A stretch of DNA of 45,967 nt, from positions 1 through 45,967 of the forward strand of contig JAUWHX010000080.1 in assembly GCA_030605695.1 (NCBI GenBank), in the 5' to 3' direction. Shown here piece after piece: positions 32,842 through 39,791 of the stretch. The notes beneath the pieces were generated by a model. That model had not been told where the DNA came from and made no database searches. It was given only the letters and a program-made list of their open reading frames with translations. The translations under genes were made by a program, and so were the position numbers. This stretch comes from a bacterium. GTDB lineage: Bacteria > Hydrothermota > UBA3073 > JACQXS01. Within the stretch, counting starts at the first letter, position 1, and each line of letters opens with the position of its first letter.

Positions 32842-33024
32842 CTATGTGTGTTCCATAAGAGCATCATTATGGAACTTAAGGATGCCAGAACTTCTCATAT
32901 TCTTGCTTTCTCTTTCTGCTCGTCTCAGATAGTGGACTATACGAATTGACAGTTTGCAAGACATTCGCCATAATATTTTAAGTAAAGCCCACATACCTTC
33001 AATCAATATTGCCAAAGCAAGCAT
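32842..33024 (-). CDS. Small 60-residue protein in the pst operon
   Basis: Starts MLALAILIEGMWALLKILWR, a hydrophobic helix with Trp residues, then a basic stretch (SIRIVHYLRRAERESK) and a polar tail. Strong ribosome binding site AAAGGAGGTGATAAGAT. Probably a single-pass or peripheral membrane protein. It lies between two other tiny ORFs and the porin-like gene. No family recognised. Confidence 0.6.
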   Translation of the reverse strand: MLALAILIEGMWALLKILWRMSCKLSIRIVHYLRRAERESKNMRSSGILKFHNDALMEHT

Positions 33025-33030
33025 ATCTTA

Positions 33031-33123
33031 TCACCTCCTTTCTCTGCGGATAATCTTGTAGGTTTTAAATACTAAAATCCCTAAAAGGATAATAATAGGT
33101 AAAAATCCTACAATATTATCCAT
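33031..33123 (-). CDS. Tiny 30-residue membrane protein
   Basis: Starts MDNIVGFLPIIILLGILVFK and continues TYKIIRRERR: one membrane helix with a strongly basic end, facing the cytoplasm by the positive-inside rule. Its stop codon (TGA) overlaps the ribosome binding site of the next ORF. Its own ribosome binding site is weak, so it may depend on coupling. Resembles KdpF-type tiny subunits only in size. Confidence 0.5.
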   Translation of the reverse strand: MDNIVGFLPIIILLGILVFKTYKIIRRERR

Positions 33124-33142
33124 TTCACATATAAGGTTCTCA

Positions 33143-33244
33143 TTACTTCAGGAGAACTAACATAAACTGAAGCAATGCACCCAGATAAAGACTGAACAGA
33201 ACCATTTCCAGGTGTTCTGTTACAAGCTTCCACAAAGTTGCCAT
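33143..33244 (-). CDS. Tiny 33-residue membrane protein
   Basis: Starts MATLWKLVTEHLEMVLFSLY and ends LLQFMLVLLK: amphipathic start, then a membrane helix. Ribosome binding site AAAGGAGGTGAATAA is excellent. First of three tiny ORFs after the sigma gene and the inner Pho-box-like promoter. No family recognised. Confidence 0.55.
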   Translation of the reverse strand: MATLWKLVTEHLEMVLFSLYLGALLQFMLVLLK

Positions 33245-33269
33245 TTATTCACCTCCTTTCTTTGCTAAA

Positions 33270-33809
33270 TTATACGATTCCAATGTTAACTGCATATAAA
33301 GACTCTGTTAATTTTAGGTTAAGGTTTCTAATTCTCCGTTTTGCCTTTTCTCTTATCTGCCTTACTCGTTCCTTTGGGAGATTTAAGATTTTGGAAATCT
33401 GATTTAAATCACGAACTCCTTCACCATCCAACCCAGATACTAGAACAAGAACTTTCCTCTCTATTTCTGGAAAAGTTTCTATTGTTCTACGAATCTCCGG
33501 GTTGTTTCTTGCATCGGTTTGTGGGAATGTATAATTATACGCCCCTACATCCATTTTCTCATTTAAATTTATTGAATTAAGAAACTGTTTGTTCGCTTTT
33601 TCTATTGCTCTCAAAATATTTTTCTTTATCCAATAAAATGCGTAGGTAGAAAATTCAGCTCCTTTTGTGGCATCAAATTTTTCAGATGCCTCAAGTATTC
33701 CTATACATCCTTCTTGAATCAAATCTTCCAGAGGAACACCGTAATTTTTGTATCTATTGGCAATGCTCCTCACCAGAGGAAGATATTCTTTAATAATTTC
33801 TTCTTTCAT
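33270..33809 (-). CDS. Sigma-70 family RNA polymerase sigma factor
   Basis: About 179 residues. Region 2 is clear (LVRSIANRYKNYGVPLEDLI, QEGCIGILEASEKFDATKGA, then FSTYAFYWIKKNILRAIEK), as is region 4 with its helix-turn-helix (LNQISKILNLPKERVRQIRE). Region 3 is short, and region 1 is absent, so this is a small alternative sigma factor. The frame extends upstream to 33842, but those 11 residues (MLKQVQHDKRV) come from a dispersed repeat; GGGTG before the ATG at 33809 fits better. At the head of a phosphate-uptake operon and behind a Pho-box-like site, it may widen the phosphate-starvation response. Confidence 0.85.
   Translation of the reverse strand: MKEEIIKEYLPLVRSIANRYKNYGVPLEDLIQEGCIGILEASEKFDATKGAEFSTYAFYWIKKNILRAIEKANKQFLNSINLNEKMDVGAYNYTFPQTDARNNPEIRRTIETFPEIERKVLVLVSGLDGEGVRDLNQISKILNLPKERVRQIREKAKRRIRNLNLKLTESLYAVNIGIV
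33295..33322 (-). promoter_or_regulatory. Pho-box-like promoter B, inside the 3' end of the sigma gene
   Basis: Minus strand TTAACC-TAAAA-TTAACA-GAGTC-TTTATA: two 6-bp repeats in 11-bp phase, then a -10-like TTTATA. Same layout and length (28 bp) as site A at 33876. Would drive the three tiny ORFs, porin and pst genes. Confidence 0.5.
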
Positions 33810-33875
33810 CACCCTTTTGTCATGCTGAACTTGTTTCAGCATCTACTTAATTAGACACCTTAATTGTTAATTGAG

Positions 33876-33903
33876 TATAAAGGGAATATTAATTTTTGGT
33901 TAA
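33876..33903 (-). promoter_or_regulatory. Pho-box-like promoter A, upstream of the sigma gene
   Basis: Minus strand TTAACC-AAAAA-TTAATA-TTCCC-TTTATA. The 11-bp phased direct repeat next to a -10 is the arrangement of PhoB/PhoP sites (Bacillus PhoP consensus TTAACA-N5-TTAACA). Confidence 0.5.
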
Positions 33904-34273
33904 GAATGAAGTTTTCGTTTAGCCACAAAAATATATACCTTTAGCCACAGAAGGACACAGAAAAGAAACAGCAATATAGCCTTTTTGGAACGCAGATAAA
34001 ACCAGGATTCAAAGAATGATACTATCTTGAAAATCTGTGTCTCATTTAATACAGAGGCTACTTTTACAGAGAAGGAAATAAAGTGAAAAACAGAAGCTTT
34101 ATTCTATAGACTAAAATTCACGAGTTTAACGGTGAGCATATGGAACATTGGGTATTTCAACGCTTTTTACTTTCAAATCATTGCTATGTTTAAAATTTGT
34201 ATTCACGTTCAATTTTGCACTTTCCTACCCAATATCTTATATGTAATGTTAGGCTTTATATCTCAATTTTAGT
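33904..34273. other. Non-coding gap with CACAGA-type repeat remnants
   Basis: No supportable gene. Holds agccacaaaaatatatacc and agccacagaaggacacagaa, related to the unit at 36148-36172 (read in reverse: gccacagaaaaacacagaag). The rest is AT-rich and featureless to me. Confidence 0.5.
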
Positions 34274-35371
34274 TTATCCATGCTTTGATTCTGTATTCTT
34301 AATATCAGCAAGACATTGATAATCGAAATCAATGTCATTGTTATTGAAAATATGTTTTAGATATTTAATATAATCTTTTTCTGGTTTCGTAGGTTCTTTC
34401 TTGCCGAAAATAATTAATTTTTTTGACCTTTTATCCTTCTCATAAAACATGTAGCTTAGTAATTGTCCTAACCCTTGTTTAATACAAGTTTCTGCATATG
34501 GTGCTGTTTTTACTTCATAATACCAAATTTCATTTCTTGATGACACTTTTATGTCAACATAATTCTCTTCCAGAATCACATTGTCCTTTCCATATTTATC
34601 TGATAAATATCTTTTTAATATCTCTTGTAATTCGTTATGAAATTGTTGTGCAACATACTCGGTAGTTCCTTTGCGAACTTGACTATTCGTATTTCTATTT
34701 TTAGCTCCCTTTCTTGTTCGTTTTTTTGAGGAAGCGGTTTTAACAGTACTTTTTTTATATTTAAAATAAAGTTCCCGCATATAATCGTAAACACTAATGC
34801 CAAGGGGCTTAGTACTTGCAATAAAACAATGTATTTCAGAATATATTGTTTTCTTAGTTATATTCATCCCCAAACTTTTTGCAATCATGTGTATAGCTTC
34901 TTTTTTATAAATGGGAATAAAACCTTCATTTGAATACAGGAAAGCAACTTTCCATTTGAAAATATTATGTAAGTGAATATCATCTATCGCTTCTAAATCC
35001 AATCGATGAGCATTTTCAATGATTCTTACTACATCCTCTCTGATACGTTCGAAGGCTACCTGTTTTTCTCTATTTTCTTTACCATAATACGATAACCAAG
35101 AATGAGAATCATCAGAAGTTGCTTTTTGTGGTCGTTTGTCTTTATTACCACGTTTATAAATACCAAACTTTATGCTGTTCAATCCTTTTATACTTCCCAA
35201 TGAACGTGTTTTAGTTTCAACCCATTGACAAAACGTATCGGGATTGCCTGTGCTCACATATTCATCAAGTTTCATCTCACATATTCTCTCTAAAGGCCAA
35301 GTTTTGAGAAAATCGTTTAGTATGGTTCTATCTTCTAATAATTTCGCTTTTAATAATCTCATTTTATTCAT
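34274..35371 (-). CDS. Predicted restriction-like nuclease: McrB-type N-terminal domain plus PD-(D/E)XK domain
   Basis: A 365-residue protein. The N-terminal half (about 15-185) resembles the recognition domain found before the AAA+ GTPase in some McrB-like proteins: FLKTWPLERICEMKLDEYVS, FCQWVETKTRSLGSIKG, FGIYKRGNKDK, then IDDIHLHNIFKWKVAFLYSN. A basic linker (about 205-225) leads to a PD-(D/E)XK-type core with VDIKVSS and WYYEVKTAP (Asp, then Glu-x-Lys) and a following QGLGQLLSYMF helix. No GTPase/AAA+ domain is present, and no mcrC or methylase is adjacent, so it may be a stand-alone modification-dependent nuclease. Consensus promoter at 35485-35512; no clear ribosome binding site. Domain calls are from memory. 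Confidence 0.6.
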   Translation of the reverse strand: MNKMRLLKAKLLEDRTILNDFLKTWPLERICEMKLDEYVSTGNPDTFCQWVETKTRSLGSIKGLNSIKFGIYKRGNKDKRPQKATSDDSHSWLSYYGKENREKQVAFERIREDVVRIIENAHRLDLEAIDDIHLHNIFKWKVAFLYSNEGFIPIYKKEAIHMIAKSLGMNITKKTIYSEIHCFIASTKPLGISVYDYMRELYFKYKKSTVKTASSKKRTRKGAKNRNTNSQVRKGTTEYVAQQFHNELQEILKRYLSDKYGKDNVILEENYVDIKVSSRNEIWYYEVKTAPYAETCIKQGLGQLLSYMFYEKDKRSKKLIIFGKKEPTKPEKDYIKYLKHIFNNNDIDFDYQCLADIKNTESKHG

Positions 35372-35484
35372 ATTTGCATGAGGTTACTTTATAGCCTTGC
35401 CACTAATTTGTTGGTAAATGTATTGCGGTTATCTCTCCAATTTAGAATGTTATACATATTGCGATTATTTTTCACTTATCTTTC

Positions 35485-35512
35485 ATTATAATAAGATATT
35501 TTTGCTTGTCAA
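35485..35512 (-). promoter_or_regulatory. Consensus sigma-70 promoter of the nuclease gene
   Basis: TTGACA-N16-TATAAT on the minus strand, both boxes perfect. The -35 lies in a tandem 18-bp repeat (atatttttgctt(g/a)tca at 35497-35528), a possible operator. Leader of about 105 bases. Confidence 0.8.
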
Positions 35513-35550
35513 ATATTTTTGCTTATCAGAAAAGTGTTTAACCCCTTTCA

Positions 35551-35603
35551 TATCTTGGGTAATGCTATAATAAATTTTGAACCCTTGCCGGGTTCACTTT
35601 CTA
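35551..35603 (-). pseudogene. Detached 3' end of a phoR-like histidine kinase gene
   Basis: Minus strand encodes ESEPGKGSKFIIALPKI then stop, against ESESGKGSKFIITLPKI at the true end of phoR (36172-36227). About 53 bp align without gaps. The segment begins at the stop codon of hicA, so hicBA sits between the intact phoR end and this old end. Confidence 0.8.
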
Positions 35604-35828
35604 AAAATTATTCATAAACTCTTTGGGACTCACTTTAGCTTGACGCAAAATGCCACGCAATGTGCCAATTGCAAGTTCCCGATGGAGAGGTACCACACAT
35701 CCAACAACACCTTCTGACATTTCCTTCTTTAATACAACATGACTGCCACGTTGACGTACCTGTTCGAAACCTAATCGTTCCAATACATGAATAGCCTCTT
35801 TCCCGGATACTCTTCGTAACTCAGTCAT
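35601..35828 (-). CDS. hicA: HicA-family toxin (mRNA interferase)
   Basis: A 75-residue dsRNA-binding-fold toxin with the family pattern SGKEAIHVLERLGFEQVRQR followed by GSHVVLKK, whose His is catalytic, and VVPLHRELAIGTLRGILRQA. HicA cleaves mRNA and is neutralised by HicB. Overlaps hicB by 8 bases. Its last codon and stop abut the phoR 3'-end remnant, so the final residues MNNF are at the insertion junction. Confidence 0.88.
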   Translation of the reverse strand: MTELRRVSGKEAIHVLERLGFEQVRQRGSHVVLKKEMSEGVVGCVVPLHRELAIGTLRGILRQAKVSPKEFMNNF

Positions 35829-36033
35829 TTACCGCTGCCTCAAAGGTAGTCATTATTGGTTTACTCGTTTCAGGTAAAGGGAATTCTTCTATGTAAAGTT
35901 CTGTCGCCTCTTTAAGATTTACAATCGCTTCATCAATACTATACCCTTGACTTACAGTCCCAACCTCAGGACATTCTGCTACATATAAATTCCCTTCCTT
36001 ATAGATAACGGTAGTAAAAGTTCGTGTTACCAT
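35821..36033 (-). CDS. hicB: HicB-family antitoxin
   Basis: A 70-residue antitoxin with the partially degraded RNase H-like HicB fold: FTTVIYKEGNLYVAECPEVG, TVSQGYSIDEAIVNLKEATE and LYIEEFP. It lacks a C-terminal helix-turn-helix, so DNA binding is probably by another part or by the complex. Order hicB then hicA is one of the two usual arrangements. Ribosome binding site AAAGGAGGTCAAAA. A perfect palindrome overlaps its promoter (36045-36064). Confidence 0.85.
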   Translation of the reverse strand: MVTRTFTTVIYKEGNLYVAECPEVGTVSQGYSIDEAIVNLKEATELYIEEFPLPETSKPIMTTFEAAVND

Positions 36034-36044
36034 TTTTGACCTCC

Positions 36045-36064
36045 TTTATAAAATCTATTATAAA
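36045..36064 (-). promoter_or_regulatory. Palindromic operator and promoter of hicBA
   Basis: TTTATAA-aatcta-TTATAAA, perfect 7-bp arms. It overlaps the -10 of TTGACT-N16-TAGATT (-35 at 36074-36079), a good layout for autorepression by HicAB. Confidence 0.6.
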
Positions 36065-36171
36065 AAGCAGTACAGTCAAGAAAAATCTCTAAAATAAACT
36101 CACTCTCCAAATTTCATCCTTAGTTATCGTGAAAATCAATATTTCAGTGAGCTTCTGTGTTTTTCTGTGGC

Positions 36172-37956
36172 TTATATCTTTGGTAGTGTTATTATAAATT
36201 TTGAACCCTTGCCGGATTCACTTTCTACATCTATTTTGCCATTGTGGGCAAGAACAATATGTTTCACTATAGAAAGCCCTAATCCTGTTCCACCAAGTTC
36301 TCTTGAATGAGCTTTGTCAACGGTATAAAACCTCTCAAAGATTCTTGGTAGATGTGCTTTTGGTATGCCTATCCCGGTATCAGAAATCTCAATCTTAATT
36401 TGCCTATCCGAGTCAAATAGTTCTATTTTAACTTCGCCCTGTTGAGTATATTTTATTGCATTGTCAAGTAGGTTAATAAATACTTGTTCAAGGAAGAAAG
36501 AGTCTCCTTTTATCGCAGGAAATCCATCGGGTATGACAAGTTCTACTTTTAATTCTTTCTTTTCCACTTTATTCTTAAAAATATTTATAACATTAGAAAA
36601 CATTTCTCTCAAGTCTATATTCTCTACCTCAAGCTTCCGTTCTTTAGCTTCTAAATTAGAAAGGAGAAGTAAGTCAGATACCAAATTAATCATTTTATCA
36701 GTATGTCTTTTGATAATCTGTAAGAAATGTTGTTTTTCTCCTGTTACTCCTTCTTTCCCGATAGCTCGGGATTTCCGCTCTGCTTCAACCAGAGTCTCTA
36801 CGAATCCTTTTATAGCTGTAAGAGGAGTTCTGAGTTCATGAGATGCACTGGCAACAAACTCTGATTTCATCTGATCCAATCGTTTAATTTCTGTAATATC
36901 GTGGAGAACCACAACTGTTTCCTGCTTCCCCTTTTCACGAGTCAAAGTTCCGTTACCAAGATAAATTTTATCTCCTATATGAATTTCAAAAGCTTCTGCT
37001 TTGCCCTGGTTACGCACTTCATCAATTAGTTGCTTGAAATCAGTACTCCTCAGAACTTCCCAGTAATGTCTGCCAATAATAGTCTCGGAACTTGGTAGTC
37101 CGCATATATTCTTAAATCCATCATTTGTTAATACAATCTTTGCATCGGAATCTAAAACGACTACACCCTCTACCATTGAGGAAAGAATTGTTGAGAGTTC
37201 TTCCTTCTCTGTCGTAACTTCAGCAAACAGTCTCTGAAGCTCTTCTGTCATCCAGTTCAACGCATCCGTTAATTCACCTAATTCATCTTTTCTCTTGGTT
37301 GATACTCTTGCACTAAAGTCTCCTTCTGCAATCTTCTTGGTGGATTGAACTATCTCACTGATTGGTTTTGCAAATGCTCTTGAGAATATTAAATTGAGAA
37401 GAAGCCCAAAAACAATTAAAGCGAAAGCCCAGTAAAATATTCTTTGGTTTATAGTGCTTATTAGTTCTTCTACTTCCTTTAAAGAGAGACTTGTTCTAAT
37501 AATTCCTACAATTTTATTATCTTGCTTTACAGGTAGTGCCATGTATAGCATATTCTTTTTAATAGTGGTGCTGAAGCGAATACTTTTACCAATTTTTCCT
37601 CTGATAGCTTTAGCTATCTCAGGTCTTGTTGCATGGTTTTCCATATTTTTGGGATTTTCCTCAGAATCACCGATAACCTCTCCATCTGTCTTAATGACTG
37701 TAATTCTTGTTCCTATCTTTTTGCATATCTTATTTACAATTTCATTTATCTTATCGCTATGTTCCTCAATTGATAAGTGAGATATTGTTTCCTCTATCAA
37801 TCCTGCCTGATGCTTTAAATTCGTTTCAATTTGGTTAATATGGTGCCGTCTTATTTCTCGTGATGTGAAAAGAGCAAGAGTAAGAACAGTTACAAGGATA
37901 ATTAAAAAATAATAGAAAAACTGTCTCCACATTATCCCGACTCGTCTCATAATCAC
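36172..37956 (-). CDS. phoR: PhoR-like sensor histidine kinase
   Basis: A 594-residue membrane kinase. First membrane helix about residues 12-30, periplasmic sensor 31-170, second helix about 172-194, HAMP (about 195-250; FSARVSTKRKDELGELTDAL), PAS (about 258-365; MVEGVVVLDSDAKIVLTNDG), HisKA with phospho-His in ASASHELRTPLTAIKG, and HATPase with N-box LLDNAIKYT, DTGIGIP and GGTGLGLSI. Overlaps phoB by 4 bases. In the HisKA hairpin, after GFVETLVEAE, a short segment (KSRAIGKEGVTG) is longer than usual and is encoded by a palindromic repeat (cccgagctatcggg, 36758-36773). Downstream lies hicBA and a second copy of its own 3' end. Confidence 0.9.
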   Translation of the reverse strand: MIMRRVGIMWRQFFYYFLIILVTVLTLALFTSREIRRHHINQIETNLKHQAGLIEETISHLSIEEHSDKINEIVNKICKKIGTRITVIKTDGEVIGDSEENPKNMENHATRPEIAKAIRGKIGKSIRFSTTIKKNMLYMALPVKQDNKIVGIIRTSLSLKEVEELISTINQRIFYWAFALIVFGLLLNLIFSRAFAKPISEIVQSTKKIAEGDFSARVSTKRKDELGELTDALNWMTEELQRLFAEVTTEKEELSTILSSMVEGVVVLDSDAKIVLTNDGFKNICGLPSSETIIGRHYWEVLRSTDFKQLIDEVRNQGKAEAFEIHIGDKIYLGNGTLTREKGKQETVVVLHDITEIKRLDQMKSEFVASASHELRTPLTAIKGFVETLVEAERKSRAIGKEGVTGEKQHFLQIIKRHTDKMINLVSDLLLLSNLEAKERKLEVENIDLREMFSNVINIFKNKVEKKELKVELVIPDGFPAIKGDSFFLEQVFINLLDNAIKYTQQGEVKIELFDSDRQIKIEISDTGIGIPKAHLPRIFERFYTVDKAHSRELGGTGLGLSIVKHIVLAHNGKIDVESESGKGSKFIITLPKI

Positions 37957-38633
37957 TCCTCAAGTTTATATCCAATCCCTCGTATAGTCTTAATCATCCT
38001 GCCTGATTCTCCTAATTTTTCTCGTAATCTCCTGATATGAACATCTATCGTTCTGTCAACAACAATCTTGTCATGCCCCCAAAGTTTGTTGAGTAGTTGG
38101 TCTCTATTAAAAACCCAACTCTTGTGGCTTGCAAGGATTTCAAGAATTCTAAATTCTGTAGGAGTCAAATCAATTCTTTTATCTTTGACTTTTGCCTCAA
38201 ACTTTGTTGAATCTATTGTTATATCTCCTATTCTCGTGATTTTCGGGGCCTCTTCCTTTGGAGTAGTTCGTCTGAGTACTGCCTTAACACGAGCCACAAG
38301 TTCTCTTGGACTGAATGGTTTCACTATATAATCATCAGCTCCAAGCTCCAAACCAACAACCCTATCTGTTTCACTCCCTTTTGCAGTAAGCATAATAACT
38401 GGCACAGATGAAGTTCTCTCATCATATTTGAGTGAGCGACATACCTCTATTCCATCTATACCTGGCAACATCAAATCAAGAATTATAATATCGGGAAGTT
38501 CCTTCCTTACATAAGAGAGCAATCCTTCACCATCATAGAATCCTTTTACTTTAAATCCTTCTTTTTCCAGATGATGAGTGATAAGCTCAACAATATCAGG
38601 CTCATCATCCACAACAGCCACAAGTTTACTCAT
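37953..38633 (-). CDS. phoB: PhoB-like OmpR-family response regulator
   Basis: A 226-residue regulator: receiver domain with DDEPD at the start, phospho-acceptor Asp in DIIILDLMLPGIDG and Lys in DYIVKPFSPREL, then a winged-helix domain (LTPTEFRILEILASHKSWVF; VDRTIDVHIRRLREKLGE). Start at 38633 chosen because homologous proteins begin there; the frame continues upstream to 38687. Coupled to phoR. Likely activates pst through the TTAACC-type boxes at 33295 and 33876. Confidence 0.9.
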   Translation of the reverse strand: MSKLVAVVDDEPDIVELITHHLEKEGFKVKGFYDGEGLLSYVRKELPDIIILDLMLPGIDGIEVCRSLKYDERTSSVPVIMLTAKGSETDRVVGLELGADDYIVKPFSPRELVARVKAVLRRTTPKEEAPKITRIGDITIDSTKFEAKVKDKRIDLTPTEFRILEILASHKSWVFNRDQLLNKLWGHDKIVVDRTIDVHIRRLREKLGESGRMIKTIRGIGYKLEE

Positions 38634-38656
38634 TATAATTATATTTCCTTGTTTTG

Positions 38657-38684
38657 ATTGTAAATCTTTTTCTATAAGAGTCAA
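38657..38684 (-). promoter_or_regulatory. Sigma-70-type promoter of phoB-phoR
   Basis: TTGACT-N16-TACAAT on the minus strand, with a start expected near 38650, about 17 bases before the ATG. No Pho-box-like repeat is visible beside it. Confidence 0.6.
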
Positions 38685-38763
38685 CAAGTTTTTGTGATAC
38701 TACACTCCATCCTCATTTTTCAAGGTTTTTTCGGGTTATAAGTGTTAGAAAGAAGAAAATAGA

Positions 38764-39207
38764 CTACTCGTATTTTTGGATATCCCAGCTTGATAAATTA
38801 GAAAAACAAATTTCCTTGTTAGTTTTTATAAAACTAAGCATCAACCCCGTAACGCTTTTCCACATATACGTACTGAGATGTACTGGTTGCAACTCGCCGG
38901 TTTTATTTTTATATCTCAGATTATAGGTATGAATTTTTTCAATAGCCAGAAGTAAGCACTCCTGAAGAATATCTTCCCCATATTGTTTGACGATTGAGGG
39001 ATAAAGCGTGGTCTTAATCCTAAACAAAAAGAATCCGACTAAATGAAGCAATAGCTTATTCTGTGCTAAAGAATTGCCTTTTTTAGCAAATGCAATAAGT
39101 TTTCTCTCATACTTAAGGGAAAGTTTTTTATATTGTTCAATTATTTCTTGATAGTATTCCAATGGATTTACAGTTATGCTGGTTCTTCTGGGCATTTCAA
39201 TCTTCAT
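38764..39207 (-). CDS. Truncated sigma factor-like protein (region 2 only)
   Basis: A 147-residue protein with a sigma region 2 pattern: LIAFAKKGNSLAQNKLLLHL, then YGEDILQECLLLAIEKIHTY and HLSTYMWKSVTGLMLSFIK. Regions 3 and 4 are missing: the frame ends shortly after region 2. It could be a decayed sigma factor, or a small regulator using only region 2. It lies next to XRE-type genes and a hairpin repeat, away from the pst genes. Start MKIEMPRR; a second Met at residue 5 is possible. No clear ribosome binding site. Confidence 0.55.
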   Translation of the reverse strand: MKIEMPRRTSITVNPLEYYQEIIEQYKKLSLKYERKLIAFAKKGNSLAQNKLLLHLVGFFLFRIKTTLYPSIVKQYGEDILQECLLLAIEKIHTYNLRYKNKTGELQPVHLSTYMWKSVTGLMLSFIKTNKEICFSNLSSWDIQKYE

Positions 39208-39225
39208 AAAAAATTGGCAGGATAT

Positions 39226-39251
39226 CCCGCCTTTAGGCGGGGTTCTTTACT
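39226..39251. repeat. Hairpin repeat, partner of the one at 27550
   Basis: CCCGCC-ttta-GGCGGG then GTTCTTTACT. Shares GCCTTTAGGCGnGGTTCTTT with 27554-27573 in the same orientation, 11.7 kb away. Confidence 0.55.
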
Positions 39252-39349
39252 TTTTCCTTATCACCTAATAAGGGGTTTCTAAACAAATTTTCTCCTTTAA
39301 TGAAAATATACTCACATTCCCATATCTTTGCAACTTGCTTTTTGGAGAT

Positions 39350-39560
39350 TTGCAATAAGGAAAGACATTACATTCAAGAACTTTTTCGCGGTCTTTAATA
39401 GTCAGGGACTCCTGAATACGTGGAAAATCGACTCTCGTGTGATTTTGCTTTACCTCTCTCCCAGTATATGATGGTATCTGTATGTACTCCGATGGATCTT
39501 GCTATATCTTTCTGGCACAAATGCAAATCAATACGGTGTTTTTTATGTGTTTACCAATAT
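39350..39560 (-). pseudogene. Decayed XRE-family regulator, paralogue of the gene at 39792
   Basis: In shifted frames the minus strand reads HIKKHRIDLHLCQKDIARSI with VHTDTIIYWERGKA, then PRIQESLTIKDREKVLECNV. These match the intact neighbour ([50 protein letters not shown]) in order. At least two frameshifts separate the parts and the start is lost. Confidence 0.75.
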
Positions 39561-39649
39561 TTGATGGGTCCAAAAAGACTTCTGATTTAAGGATAGGTGT
39601 CTGAAAGAGGTCTACTTCAAGGAGGATTTTTATATGTCTGTCGGTTGAA

Positions 39650-39689
39650 GCGGGCCCCCGATTTGAACCCACGACCTCAGGATTAAATC
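39650..39689 (-). other. Possible 3' tRNA fragment
   Basis: Minus strand contains CCTGAGGTCGTGGGTTCAAA then TCGGGGGCCCGC: a T-arm-like GTGGGTTCAAATC and an acceptor-like GGGCCCGC. The 3' half of the T stem does not pair (CGGGG instead of CCCAC) and no 5' half is visible, so not a working tRNA. Such fragments are often left at attachment sites. The rest of the gap 39561-39791 shows nothing. Confidence 0.35.
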
Positions 39690-39791
39690 AAAAATTGGGG
39701 GGAATGAGAAATCACTTCTTGTGAATTTGACTATGTCATACTCTTGCTATTTCGTTTTCTATTTTAATTGATTTCTTGACAAACTTATTTT

